Source: an uncultured Paracoccaceae bacterium
GTDB lineage: Bacteria > Pseudomonadota > Alphaproteobacteria > Rhodobacterales > Rhodobacteraceae
DNA: 64,000 nucleotides
Assembly (NCBI GenBank): GCA_938049225.1
Contig: CALICM010000038.1
Coordinates: 1 to 64,000 of the forward strand
Reading direction: 5' to 3'
The notes under the pieces were generated by a model that did no database searches, was not told where the DNA came from, and worked only from the letters and a program-made list of their open reading frames with translations. Shown here piece after piece: positions 45,600-54,293 of this stretch; the first letter of the stretch is position 1, and every line of letters begins with the position of its first letter. The translations under genes were made by a program, and so were the position numbers.

Positions 45600-46087
45600 A
45601 TTCAACACCCTCGGACTTCGCTCAGGCTGATCGGTTTGACATCGATACCGACCTTAAGCCGCTCTTGTCCAGGTTGGACGAAGCGGTTGTCGGGTTTGAT
45701 TTCAATGGCCGACACATGGCCGCGATCCGACAAGACGCCTGGGCGGCCTCGACCCACCTTGGTATCGCGCGGCGCCTTAAGGAACACGTCGCCGGGCGGT
45801 TGTTTATGAATGACGACGTCTATGTCCTTTTTGCGCCCAGCGCGGCGCTGTCCCTTAATGCCGAGATGTCGGTCGCCCAACGGTTAACACCACGAGAGCT
45901 CAAGGTTGGTTGCATGATCGCAGAGGGGCTGACGGATAAGGAGATCGCAAGAAAGCTGGGCATAAGCGCGCACACGGTACGCGAGCATTGCCGCCGCGCC
46001 TGCGCCAAGCTTCGCATAACCAGGCGATCAGCCTTTGTGCGATGCCTGTTCTCGACCAGTGGGGGCACAAGCGAAGAGGGCACATAG
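45596..46087 (+). CDS. LuxR-type (GerE) helix-turn-helix regulator
   Basis: The C-terminal 65 residues of this 163-residue protein are a LuxR/GerE DNA-binding domain: RLTPRELKVGCMIAEGLTDK followed by EIARKLGISAHTVREHCRRA. The N-terminal 95 residues are not a recognised receiver or autoinducer domain, though they could be a small PAS-like sensor. As the last gene of the operon it probably regulates the cluster. A MITE-type repeat follows 18 bp later. Confidence 0.82.
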   Translation: MNSTPSDFAQADRFDIDTDLKPLLSRLDEAVVGFDFNGRHMAAIRQDAWAASTHLGIARRLKEHVAGRLFMNDDVYVLFAPSAALSLNAEMSVAQRLTPRELKVGCMIAEGLTDKEIARKLGISAHTVREHCRRACAKLRITRRSAFVRCLFSTSGGTSEEGT

Positions 46088-46105
46088 CCGTCACGAGTCC
46101 CTTAT

Positions 46106-46204
46106 AGCGCTTCGCCTTAAACTTGAATCACCTAACGCTGCCTGAAATCATAGATTTCAACGCGTTAGGTGATGAGAAATGTCTCAAGGTAAAGTCGAAA
46201 CGCT
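46106..46204. mobile_element. MITE-like repeat, copy 1
   Basis: A 99-bp element starts AGCGCTTCGCCTTAA and ends AAAGTCGAAACGCT, so its ends are imperfect inverted repeats of the form AGCGyTTCGnCTTTA. It has an internal palindrome (CACCTAACGC/GCGTTAGGTG). It shares both ends with copy 2 at 49913-50010. The flanking four bases are TTAT and TTAG, an imperfect duplication. It codes for nothing. The rest of 46088-46390 shows no gene. Confidence 0.7.
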
Positions 46205-46390
46205 TTAGTCGCCAGGTCGCGAACAACACTCGAAGGGGCCAGCAGAAAATGCCTGTGACACAACGCGAGCCAGAACTTCGCAACAGTGCTGTCCTTCTGC
46301 CACATGGCTTGGTCCGGCATCGTATCTGAACCGCATAACCCGTTGGGACGCCCACAAGGCAATAGCGGTGTCACCCGCTTTCGCTTGCAG

Positions 46391-47677
46391 CTACAAGCCA
46401 GCAACCTCGGTAAGGTCCTCAATTGCCAGAAGCAGCCTTTCATCAGTGATGCTGGGGAAGGTGCTGCGCGCGGATTGCGCTAACTCGCGTTGCGGAACCG
46501 GCATTTGCGCGGCCTTGGATATCCAGTCAGCGGCCGGGACGGGGACAAAAATTGACTCCGCGGACACGCGTTTGGATCGCACTTTCGTATCTGGGGTGCG
46601 GGCGACTTTGGCCGTGCGAAACCGCCAGAAAGGCGCCTGGGGCCACCTTTGTTCGATGTGATAGGTTTTCCAATGGGTACGCAGATAAGCCTGATGATCA
46701 AGCGTCACGCTGCGCAGATAGCCCTGTCGCAATTGTCCATCGCCAAAGAGCCAATCGGCGGCAACTCTGCCGGCCTGAATGCCGCCCCCGATCGCATTGG
46801 GAATTCCCGACGACGATAATGGATCACGGGCGGCCATGGCGTCCCCCGCCGCAATCATCGGCGGCAGGCGCGTTCCCTGTTGCAGGATGCCGGAAAACGC
46901 GGGTTGCGCGACAATTTCAGGCGTTTGCTTTGACAGGTCCACCAAGGGGGAGATGTGGTTTGCATCCTGCAAGTGCTTTGACCACACAGATGGATCAGAA
47001 AGGCCAAGGGCATGGATGCGCCCCGCATCCGTGAACAAGCTGACAATCACATCACCCGGCGACAGGGGGGCTGCGTACCACCACCCGTGTTCAAAGCTCT
47101 CAACGCGGGTCATCTGGGCGACAAGAGAACCGCTGGGCAGGCGGGCACTGATTGCGATCAGAGAGTCGCTGCGCTGACGTGCGGCCCCCTGGGCGATGGA
47201 AAATGGCGAGGTTCGGCCAGCAGCATCAATCAGGTAGCGGGCGGTCATCGCGCCGCGATCGGTTGTGAGGTGCCAGTGTTCCCCATCGTGTTCACTCAGA
47301 ATAACCTTGGTGCCACAGGCCAAATGCGCGCCAGCCCGCTCGGCTTCCTCAGCAAGCATCAGGTCGAACTTTTGCCGATCCAGAACCCATCCAGCCCCGT
47401 GCGAAGTAAAAATAAAGTCCATCGCACCCAGCGTGTCCTGCCCCCAGGCCGCTTCGCTGCCAAACAGCCTGAGCGTTTGTTCCTGCGCAAACCGATCCCA
47501 AACCCCTAGGTAGTGCAACAACCCGCGCACCCCTGGTGACAGTGACTCCCCCACCTTGGGCGTGGCGTATTGCCCCCGTTCGATGATCGCGACGGAGATG
47601 TCGGGTCGCTTGCGCAGGGTCATCACGGCGGCGGTCCCCGCGGGACCGCCACCTATAATGGCGACATCAAAATGCAT
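46391..47677 (-). CDS. lodB: LodB-like FAD-dependent oxidoreductase (cofactor maturation partner of LodA)
   Basis: The 428-residue flavoprotein has an N-terminal dinucleotide-binding motif IIGGGPAGTAAVM, ESLSPGVRGLLHYLGV, and a second FAD motif around PPMIAAGDAMAARDPLSSSG, as in halogenase-like monooxygenases. LodB-type proteins are required to form the cysteine tryptophylquinone cofactor in LodA-type oxidases. It lies nine bases downstream of lodA on the same strand. The ATG at 47677 is chosen over a TTG one codon earlier. Confidence 0.85.
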   Translation of the reverse strand: MHFDVAIIGGGPAGTAAVMTLRKRPDISVAIIERGQYATPKVGESLSPGVRGLLHYLGVWDRFAQEQTLRLFGSEAAWGQDTLGAMDFIFTSHGAGWVLDRQKFDLMLAEEAERAGAHLACGTKVILSEHDGEHWHLTTDRGAMTARYLIDAAGRTSPFSIAQGAARQRSDSLIAISARLPSGSLVAQMTRVESFEHGWWYAAPLSPGDVIVSLFTDAGRIHALGLSDPSVWSKHLQDANHISPLVDLSKQTPEIVAQPAFSGILQQGTRLPPMIAAGDAMAARDPLSSSGIPNAIGGGIQAGRVAADWLFGDGQLRQGYLRSVTLDHQAYLRTHWKTYHIEQRWPQAPFWRFRTAKVARTPDTKVRSKRVSAESIFVPVPAADWISKAAQMPVPQRELAQSARSTFPSITDERLLLAIEDLTEVAGL

Positions 47678-47686
47678 CAAGGCAGC

Positions 47687-49735
47687 CTATGCTTTAGCCG
47701 CCGTGGAGGCCTGCGCCGCCGCTGCCGAGATCTGGTTGATATGTGTCTGAGCCAGCTGACCAAAGTTGCGCTCGGTCTCGACCAAATAGGGGATCTCGTC
47801 GGTGCCGCGGTTCAAAACGAAACCCAGCATGAACCATGAATCGATCATATCCTGCGCCGAATTGATGCCCCGCTGAAACTCCACATTCTGCCCCTGTGGG
47901 ATCACGGTTTGACCGTCAATATCGCTGACAAAGGCATCCAGCACTTGATCCTGCGGGTTGACTGTCCCCGTCGTGACATTGAAGGGGCTTTGTGGCGGCC
48001 ACCAATAGACGTAAAACGCTGGGGGCACTTCGATGCCCGAGCCATCCGCAAGCTGGTTGACGTTGATATCCGTGATGTTCGGTGTCTGCACCGTGCACTC
48101 ATGGAAATCCGCCATCCAGGGAATGGCCATCCGTTTGGTCAGATCGCCGGGCTCACACCCGCCGCCTTCGCATTCATTGCGCTCCGGTGTCAGGCCGTTT
48201 TGTCGGTAAAATTCAGTCATCACGCCGTAACCATCCCCCGAATGGGCCGGCAACAGATGCAAGGGGTTTTGGTAAATCGCGGCACTGCGCACGCTCCAAG
48301 TGACCTCGATCCCTGGGGAGAATGGCGCGCCGACGCAATTGGCGGCATCGACACGGTCAAGATGGTCTTCGCGGGACAGTGGCGCTGGCGCCTCGGTCGT
48401 GAATTTTCCGACGGCCCATTGATACAAGTAAAAATACTGCGTTGCCGACAGGGTTTCGAATTTATAGATCGGCCCAGTATTGGTCACTGAATTGTCCCCA
48501 GAGTTCAGCGGCATCATCGGCAGGCCAGACGGTGTCTCGGGATCATTGTTTTCAAGGGCATAGAGCTGCCCGGGCCCTTTGGACATTGTCGGATAATAGG
48601 TTGCGTAGTCTTTCGGCAGCAGCGGCATCCTGAAGAAGTTGAAGTATGACATCCGCCTTGCCGCGGTGGCCTGGGAAGCATCTTTGACATCAAAACTGGG
48701 CCGCGCGAATTCATCCATCGTTGGGACATTCGCCACGTATTTGTACAGGCCCATGCGGTCCATGATCGGCTTCACATCCCGGTCGAAGTTCACCACATAG
48801 TCAGGGTTGAACCCCTGCAGGGGCGTGTAGCCGTTCTTGGGATCCTTGGGCCAATTGGCCGAGGTCTCGCCACCCGGAAATATGTCCGGGCGCGCGCCGT
48901 TTTTGCGGATGGCGACATCTTCCATCGTGTCGGCAAGCGTCGTGATGTTCACCACTTCGGGCGCATATTTCGGACTGCCGATGATCAGCCAGGCTGACTC
49001 GGTTTCGTGGATCTGCCCGTCTTTCGTCGTGACCCGGGCAAAGACATAGCCATCGGCAACATCGTCCCAGTACCCAGATGCCCCGCGGAAACTGGTGATT
49101 TCAGCGCTCCCGGTTACGTGACCAAATCCGCCCAAAGCGATCAGGTTGCCCCGCTTATCCATTTTCAACTCGCCCAACACGTCGATCTGCTGACCGCCTG
49201 CGTTAACCGGCGGGAACGAACCGTGCGCATAGTCTTCGGGGATGTTGTGACGGGAAAACAGAACATTGCTCTGCGGCTCGGAAATGGCGCGGGGGCCCGG
49301 ATCGATGATCAGCTTCTGGCGCTTGTCCGGCTCTGTCACATCGCCGTTGTTCATGGGAACATGGGTCGCCCCGTAGCTGTTGTCGGGGCCAAACTCCAGA
49401 TCGCCCAAAAGTTCTGAGAAGGTGTACCAAACCGGCTTTTTGTTGGCGATATGGGCCACCCATTCGATCTTTTCTATGTCACCTTCATCCAGAGAGATTT
49501 CTTCCGTTTCGCCGTTTTCGGCGGTTCGAAAAATGCGAAACTTCGCCGCCTGGCGTTTGATCGCGCCCACTTGGTCTTTGAATATTTTGACAGGTCCAAG
49601 CTCGGGCGTTGCATTACCGTGTTCATCGCAGGCGACCGGCAAGCCGCCAACCTGGTCCGGCGCCAGGTAAAATTCGCTGAGGCTATTTCCCAGACGCGCA
49701 ACGCCAATACGCGGGTGGATCTGAAATTTTGTCAT
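47687..49735 (-). CDS. lodA: LodA/GoxA-family quinoprotein amino-acid oxidase
   Basis: LodA-type enzymes oxidise an amino acid (lysine or glycine in characterised members), releasing hydrogen peroxide and ammonia. The 682-residue protein begins FQIHPRIGVARLGNS, the family hallmark, and has candidate cofactor residues C547 (MADFHECTVQ) and W578/W579 (FYVYWWPPQSPFNV). The ATG at 49735 has GGGGAG eight bases upstream. A frame-compatible ATG at 49750 overlaps that site. No classical signal peptide is present, as in LodA. Substrate specificity cannot be read from the sequence. Confidence 0.9.
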   Translation of the reverse strand: MTKFQIHPRIGVARLGNSLSEFYLAPDQVGGLPVACDEHGNATPELGPVKIFKDQVGAIKRQAAKFRIFRTAENGETEEISLDEGDIEKIEWVAHIANKKPVWYTFSELLGDLEFGPDNSYGATHVPMNNGDVTEPDKRQKLIIDPGPRAISEPQSNVLFSRHNIPEDYAHGSFPPVNAGGQQIDVLGELKMDKRGNLIALGGFGHVTGSAEITSFRGASGYWDDVADGYVFARVTTKDGQIHETESAWLIIGSPKYAPEVVNITTLADTMEDVAIRKNGARPDIFPGGETSANWPKDPKNGYTPLQGFNPDYVVNFDRDVKPIMDRMGLYKYVANVPTMDEFARPSFDVKDASQATAARRMSYFNFFRMPLLPKDYATYYPTMSKGPGQLYALENNDPETPSGLPMMPLNSGDNSVTNTGPIYKFETLSATQYFYLYQWAVGKFTTEAPAPLSREDHLDRVDAANCVGAPFSPGIEVTWSVRSAAIYQNPLHLLPAHSGDGYGVMTEFYRQNGLTPERNECEGGGCEPGDLTKRMAIPWMADFHECTVQTPNITDINVNQLADGSGIEVPPAFYVYWWPPQSPFNVTTGTVNPQDQVLDAFVSDIDGQTVIPQGQNVEFQRGINSAQDMIDSWFMLGFVLNRGTDEIPYLVETERNFGQLAQTHINQISAAAAQASTAAKA

Positions 49736-49912
49736 TGAATTACTCCCCATAAATGCAGCTCATGGTTGTACACTTGCGCAAAATCGAACATGTTTCAATC
49801 ACTTTAGCACCCGTGGACTGAGGGTATGGCGCCTTGAGTTAAAGGGTTTCCATCGGAGGAATGTTCGGAACTGGCAAGCTGAAGAGGCCTAAGCCCTTGA
49901 AGAGGCGCTCAG

Positions 49913-50010
49913 AGCGTTTCGGCTTTAAGGTGAATCGGAGTGCGCGGCCTCTTGCGAACGCTCGACCGTATATTCCGGCATCGCCTGTGTCAGGTTAAAG
50001 CCGAAACGCT
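49913..50010. mobile_element. MITE-like repeat, copy 2
   Basis: A 98-bp element with 16-bp perfect terminal inverted repeats, AGCGTTTCGGCTTTAA and TTAAAGCCGAAACGCT. It is flanked by a 4-bp target duplication, TCAG at 49909-49912 and again at 50011-50014. The right TCAG supplies the stop codon (TGA on the minus strand) of the SH3 gene. No coding capacity. The remaining 49736-49912 holds only the lodA leader. Confidence 0.8.
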
Positions 50011-50508
50011 TCAGTCCCGCAGCTCTTCTGGATCCACGCCCCACAATTCAGCCTTAGGGGCCCAGCCCCGGATGCGTTGGGCCGTGACCTCGCACCAGTT
50101 GGGATTGCAATCGCCCAGACGGGCGACGACGCCCTGCTCAACCCGCGCTACGGTTCGCGCCTGGGGATCGGGTTTCTGGCGCAGCGCAACGTCCGTGCCG
50201 GTGACAACCACATAGCGGGTGCCAGACAGTAAAGAATAGTGCACCCAACCCCCAGCCCCGTCGATATCCGCGACGCGGCGCCAATGGCCATATTCTCCGG
50301 TCACCTGCACAGGCATGTTGCGCTGCTGGAATACCCAATCGATCCGATGCGTCAGGCTGGGACCCCGGCGCACATTCGCCTCGGACGCTTTGAGCGAGAC
50401 ATAGCGCGGCATGGGCAGATTGGTCACAGGCCCACGGGGCGTTTCGTTCGCACGAACTGGCGCCACGAAAACGGCCAACAGGCCCAAAACACCAAGGATA
50501 ACCCGCAT
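50011..50508 (-). CDS. Periplasmic SH3-domain protein
   Basis: A signal peptide (MRVILGVLGLLAVFVAPVRA) precedes two bacterial SH3-like regions: YVSLKASEANVRRGPSLTHR with a following GHWRRVADIDGAGGWVH, and ALRQKPDPQARTVARVEQG ending in RIRGWAPKAELWGV. Such domains typically bind peptidoglycan or cell-wall peptides. The product is 165 residues. Its stop codon abuts the MITE on its downstream side. Confidence 0.88.
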   Translation of the reverse strand: MRVILGVLGLLAVFVAPVRANETPRGPVTNLPMPRYVSLKASEANVRRGPSLTHRIDWVFQQRNMPVQVTGEYGHWRRVADIDGAGGWVHYSLLSGTRYVVVTGTDVALRQKPDPQARTVARVEQGVVARLGDCNPNWCEVTAQRIRGWAPKAELWGVDPEELRD

Positions 50509-50613
50509 ACTCTCTGACCGCTCATCTGCCTATCGACCGGGGGTTTCTGTCGCTGACCCCGCGTGCCATAGATGTCTTAGCGTAATTCTGAAGACAGGGG
50601 GAGGGATCGGTCC

Positions 50614-51600
50614 ATGCCCGGAACCAAATTGAAGGTTATTGTGACCCGAAAGCTACCTGAGCCGGTCGAGACCCGGTTGCATGAGTTGTTCGATGCCGAG
50701 TTGAACGAGATGGACGTGCCCTTTACCCGCGATGCGCTGGCCGACGCCCTGGGTCGGGCGGATGTGCTGGTGCCGACGCTGACGGACAAAATCGACGCGG
50801 CATTGCTGGCGCAGGCCGGACACAACCTTAAGCTGATCGCGAACTACGGCGCGGGCTTTGATCATATCGATGTGCAAACCGCGCTGAGCCGGGGGATCAT
50901 GGTCAGCAACACCCCCGGCGTGCTGGCCGAGGATACGGCGGATATGGCGATGGCATTGATCCTGGGGGTGCCGCGGCGCTTGAAAGAGGGGGCGGCGCTG
51001 ATCCAGTCGGGTGACTGGGAGGGATGGTCGCCCACCGCGCTGATGGGGCACCGGATCGGCGGCAAGCGTTTGGGGATCCTGGGCATGGGCCGGATCGGCC
51101 GCGCGGTGGCGCAACGGGCGCGGGCCTTCGGTCTGCAGATCCACTATCACAACCGGCGGCGCCTGCGCCTTGAAACCGAAGAGACGCTGGAGGCCACCTG
51201 GTGGGAGAGCCTGGACCAAATGCTGGCCCGTGTGGATATCCTGAGTGTGAATGCGCCGCACACGCCGTCGACATTTCATCTGCTGACTGCACGGCGGCTG
51301 AAGCTGATGAAGCCGACGGCCTATGTCATCAATACCTCGCGCGGCGAGGTGATCGACGAAAATGCTCTGACCCGGCAGCTGCGGGCAGGAGAATTGGCCG
51401 GGGCGGGCCTGGATGTTTTCGAGCATGGGCATGACGTGAACCCGCGCCTGCGCGAGTTGCCCAATGTGCTGCTGCTACCGCACATGGGCTCGGCCACCGA
51501 AGAGGGGCGGCTTGAGATGGGCGAGAAGGTGATCATCAACATCAAGACCTTTGCCGATGGTCATCGGCCGCCGGATCAGGTGGTGCCGGCCATGCTTTAG
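50614..51600 (+). CDS. D-2-hydroxyacid dehydrogenase, probable glyoxylate/hydroxypyruvate reductase
   Basis: This 328-residue NAD(P)-dependent enzyme has the Rossmann motif LGMGRIGRAVAQRARAFG, a conserved NYGAGFDHID segment and catalytic residues in NTSRGEVIDE (Arg) and LPHMGSATEEGR (His). A loop NRRRLRLE after the Rossmann strand favours NADPH. Glyoxylate or hydroxypyruvate reduction is the likeliest activity, which would complement the glycolate oxidase at the left of the window. The neighbours do not help. Confidence 0.88.
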   Translation: MPGTKLKVIVTRKLPEPVETRLHELFDAELNEMDVPFTRDALADALGRADVLVPTLTDKIDAALLAQAGHNLKLIANYGAGFDHIDVQTALSRGIMVSNTPGVLAEDTADMAMALILGVPRRLKEGAALIQSGDWEGWSPTALMGHRIGGKRLGILGMGRIGRAVAQRARAFGLQIHYHNRRRLRLETEETLEATWWESLDQMLARVDILSVNAPHTPSTFHLLTARRLKLMKPTAYVINTSRGEVIDENALTRQLRAGELAGAGLDVFEHGHDVNPRLRELPNVLLLPHMGSATEEGRLEMGEKVIINIKTFADGHRPPDQVVPAML

Positions 51601-51655
51601 CCATTTCGTAAGGATATGCCCTGCATTTGGGTTGTGTGGCTGTTTTGAGGTCTGA

Positions 51656-51985
51656 ATGTTTGAGTGGTTTTGGAGTTCGGCCCCGATGGCCACACTGCAA
51701 GGCTGGGTGGATGCCACCCGCGCCCTCCCGATTGACCCCCTCTGGTGGTTTATCGGGTTGATGGCCGTGGCCTTGGGCCTGGTGGCCTGGTTCAATCAGC
51801 CGCCGACGACCCGGGACCAAAAGATGCCGGGGTCCAGCTATCACGGCAAAATCACCCCAAAGACCATCGACAAAATGCTGGTGATGCCCAAGCGCAAACA
51901 ACTGCGCTCGCGCCAGCAAATGGAGGCCGAGTTGCGCAAGGCGCGCGAGATGCGCCGGTCGAAAGCGGCGCGGCGCGAGGACTGA
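51656..51985 (+). CDS. Small single-span membrane protein, unknown
   Basis: The 109-residue protein has one membrane segment (PLWWFIGLMAVALGLVAWF, residues 24-42) and a basic cytoplasmic tail rich in Lys, Arg and Glu (LVMPKRKQLRSRQQMEAELR). No family is recognised. It follows the dehydrogenase by 55 bp on the same strand. Confidence 0.65.
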   Translation: MFEWFWSSAPMATLQGWVDATRALPIDPLWWFIGLMAVALGLVAWFNQPPTTRDQKMPGSSYHGKITPKTIDKMLVMPKRKQLRSRQQMEAELRKAREMRRSKAARRED

Positions 51986-52153
51986 CCGACAGCGGCGCGC
52001 GTGTCGGCCGTTGGAGACGTCTGGCAAAGATACCTAGGCAAATGATGTCATGGAATCACTCGTTCGACGTTGGGAATGGCGCCGCGGAGTTTGCGCGATA
52101 GGCTGTACAGTCTCGCCTGAACATCCAGGGGTCGGGAACAGGGATCTTATGCC

Positions 52154-52861
52154 ATGAAATTCGCATATCTCATCGAGCCGCCATTCAATTTCCGCATGCG
52201 GGATGGGGCCGTTTCGGGGTGTGATGTCGATCTGGCGCGGTATGTGTTTTCCGAGTTGGGCGTGGATGTGTTTGAGCCGGTTGAAACCGACTTCGCAAAC
52301 CTTCTTCCCGGCGTGTCCAAAGGTCTTTGGCGGATGACCACGGGTCTGTTCGCGACAGAGGAGCGTAGGGCGACCGCCGCGTTTAGCCGCCCCATTTGGG
52401 CGCTGCCCGACGGCCTGTTGGTCCAGAAAGGCAACCCGCTGGGGCTGGGCGGCTATCGATCCGCCGCGGCGCACTCCGATTGTATTTTGGCGGTCATTCG
52501 CGATCAGGTCCAACACAGGTCTGCCATTACGTTTGGGATGCCGCAGGACCGCATCCTGATCTTTGAGACCTATGCGGACGCGGCCGATGCCGTTGTGCAA
52601 GGGCATGCGGGCGCTTATGCGAGCGTGGCACGGGCGCATCACGGTTTCCTGAACCAGCATCGCGAGTTGGAGCTGGACGTTTCAACTGTTCAGGCGTTCG
52701 AAAGACCGCCCTCCTTCGGCTCCTTCGCTTTTGCCAAGGGTGACCAGGCGTTTCGCCACTCGGTTAACGCGGTTTTACAAAGCTACATCGGCAGCGCCGC
52801 ACATCGTCGGATGATGGCTGGGTATGGGTTTTCGGATGCTGAGATTGATTTTTTGGTATAG
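52154..52861 (+). CDS. Leaderless solute-binding-protein-like protein (SBP family 3)
   Basis: The 235-residue protein resembles periplasmic amino-acid-binding proteins: EPPFNFRMRDGAVSGCDVDL near the start, FSRPIWALPDGLLVQKGNPL in the middle and a closing YGFSDAEIDFL. It lacks a signal peptide, beginning directly with the first strand of the binding domain. It may act in the cytoplasm or have lost export. No permease or ATPase gene is nearby. Confidence 0.75.
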   Translation: MKFAYLIEPPFNFRMRDGAVSGCDVDLARYVFSELGVDVFEPVETDFANLLPGVSKGLWRMTTGLFATEERRATAAFSRPIWALPDGLLVQKGNPLGLGGYRSAAAHSDCILAVIRDQVQHRSAITFGMPQDRILIFETYADAADAVVQGHAGAYASVARAHHGFLNQHRELELDVSTVQAFERPPSFGSFAFAKGDQAFRHSVNAVLQSYIGSAAHRRMMAGYGFSDAEIDFLV

Positions 52862-52872
52862 GCGGAGGCGCG

Positions 52873-53625
52873 TTAGCCTCCGCAGACCGGGCAATCGGGG
52901 CGGTGGGTCAGGCGTATTTTGCGGGTCTCGCCCCAAAGGGCATCGTAGATCAACATCTCGCCGGTCAGCGGCTGCCCCGCGCCGGTGATCCATTTGATCG
53001 CCTCGCCTGCCATGATCGACCCGATGGTGCCTGCCAGAGCACCCAGGACACCCGCCTCGGCGCAACTGGGCGCCTGACCCGGGGCGGGCGGCGCGGGGAA
53101 GACGCAGACATAGCAGGGGGTGCCAATAGCGGGGTGGAACAAGGTCACCTGCCCCTCCCACTGGCTGAGGGCGCCGGACAACAGTGGGGTTTTGAGCGCC
53201 ACGCAAGTGGCACTCACCAGGGTCCGCGTTTCAAAGCTGTCAGTGCCGTCCAGCACCAGGTCGGTATCCGCCAGAAGGGTCGCCGCATTTTCCTGGGTCA
53301 AGCGCCTGGTGTGGGTTTCAACGGTGACATGGGGGTTGATCCGGGCCAGGGCCGTCTGGGCACTGTCGGTTTTTAGCCAACCGACATGGGCGGTGTCGTG
53401 CAGAACCTGGCGTTGCAGGTTCGACAAAGATACCTTGTCATCATCAATGATCCGCAAAGTGCCAATACCAGCGGCCGCCAGATACAGCAGCGCGGGACTG
53501 CCGAGCCCCCCCGCGCCGATCACCGTGACATGCGCTCGCTTAAGGCGCTGTTGGCCTGGGCCGCCAACCTCGCGCAATATGATGTGGCGCGCATAGCGGT
53601 CGAGTTCGTCGGGCGAGAAGCTCAT
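52873..53625 (-). CDS. moeB: MoeB/ThiF/HesA-family adenylyltransferase
   Basis: This 250-residue E1-like enzyme activates the C-terminal glycine of a sulfur-carrier protein (MoaD or ThiS) with ATP. The nucleotide-binding loop is VIGAGGLGSPALLYLAAAG, followed by DDKVSLSNLQRQVLH. DLVLDGTDSFETR and paired zinc cysteines (CYVCVFP with CPVCGG at the end) are as in MoeB. The gene overlaps the preceding gene by four bases and ends the dut-coaBC group. Confidence 0.92.
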   Translation of the reverse strand: MSFSPDELDRYARHIILREVGGPGQQRLKRAHVTVIGAGGLGSPALLYLAAAGIGTLRIIDDDKVSLSNLQRQVLHDTAHVGWLKTDSAQTALARINPHVTVETHTRRLTQENAATLLADTDLVLDGTDSFETRTLVSATCVALKTPLLSGALSQWEGQVTLFHPAIGTPCYVCVFPAPPAPGQAPSCAEAGVLGALAGTIGSIMAGEAIKWITGAGQPLTGEMLIYDALWGETRKIRLTHRPDCPVCGG

Positions 53626-54290
53626 AACAGATCTTTGGCAAGCAGCGGCAGGGGGCCGCTGGTGATGGCGCGGTAGCCCAGGGTCCGCAATTGGGTGGCC
53701 TGGTCAGCGGTTCGCGGTTGGGTGAGCACCGTCGTGGCCGCACGGCGGCGGGCCTCATCCTCGGCCTGGGTCAGCAAGCGGGGCGCCAGAGTGGGGTCAG
53801 TGGGGTCCACCCAAATGTTATGCAAGCTGGCCAGAGTGTCGGTAATCTGCAAGCGCAAGCTGGCGGTCAACGCGCCATCGGGCGCGCGGTGGGCCAATGA
53901 AACGGTCTCGGTGGTCGGCACGGCGGCGCCAAGGCGGGCGGCGATATCCTCGACCAAGGCGGCATCCTCCGGGATGATCACAAACCCTTGCGGGTGCGGT
54001 GTCGGGGCCGGGACCGCGCCGCGCAATCGCCGCAGCAGGGCGCGGTAGGCCAGGATTGGAACGGCAGCCGCCGCCAACCACACCAACGCACGTACCGCAC
54101 CGCCGGTGGTTTGACGCAAGGGCGCCTCGGGCGGCAAGGCAATTTGGCTGAGGGCCGCGATGATCACCACCACCAGTAAGATCGCCGGACCAGCCCAGCG
54201 CGGGGCGTCCAGCACCCGTGCAAAGCCCCAGCCAAGGGCGGCGACAACCAGCACGCCCAGTAAGTTTGCTTGCCCCAGTGCTTGCAGCAT
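53622..54290 (-). CDS. Membrane-anchored protein with a possible acetyltransferase-like domain
   Basis: The 222-residue protein has three membrane helices in the first 85 residues (LLGVLVVAALGWGFARVL, GPAILLVVVIIAALSQIAL, ALVWLAAAAVPILAYRALL). A soluble domain follows, with FVIIPEDAALVEDIAARLGA and LHNIWVDPTDPTLAPRLLTQ, patterned like a GNAT fold, though no acetyl-CoA loop is clear. It sits between dut (3-bp gap) and moeB (overlap). The function is unknown. Confidence 0.65.
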   Translation of the reverse strand: MLQALGQANLLGVLVVAALGWGFARVLDAPRWAGPAILLVVVIIAALSQIALPPEAPLRQTTGGAVRALVWLAAAAVPILAYRALLRRLRGAVPAPTPHPQGFVIIPEDAALVEDIAARLGAAVPTTETVSLAHRAPDGALTASLRLQITDTLASLHNIWVDPTDPTLAPRLLTQAEDEARRRAATTVLTQPRTADQATQLRTLGYRAITSGPLPLLAKDLL

Positions 54291-54293
54291 TCC

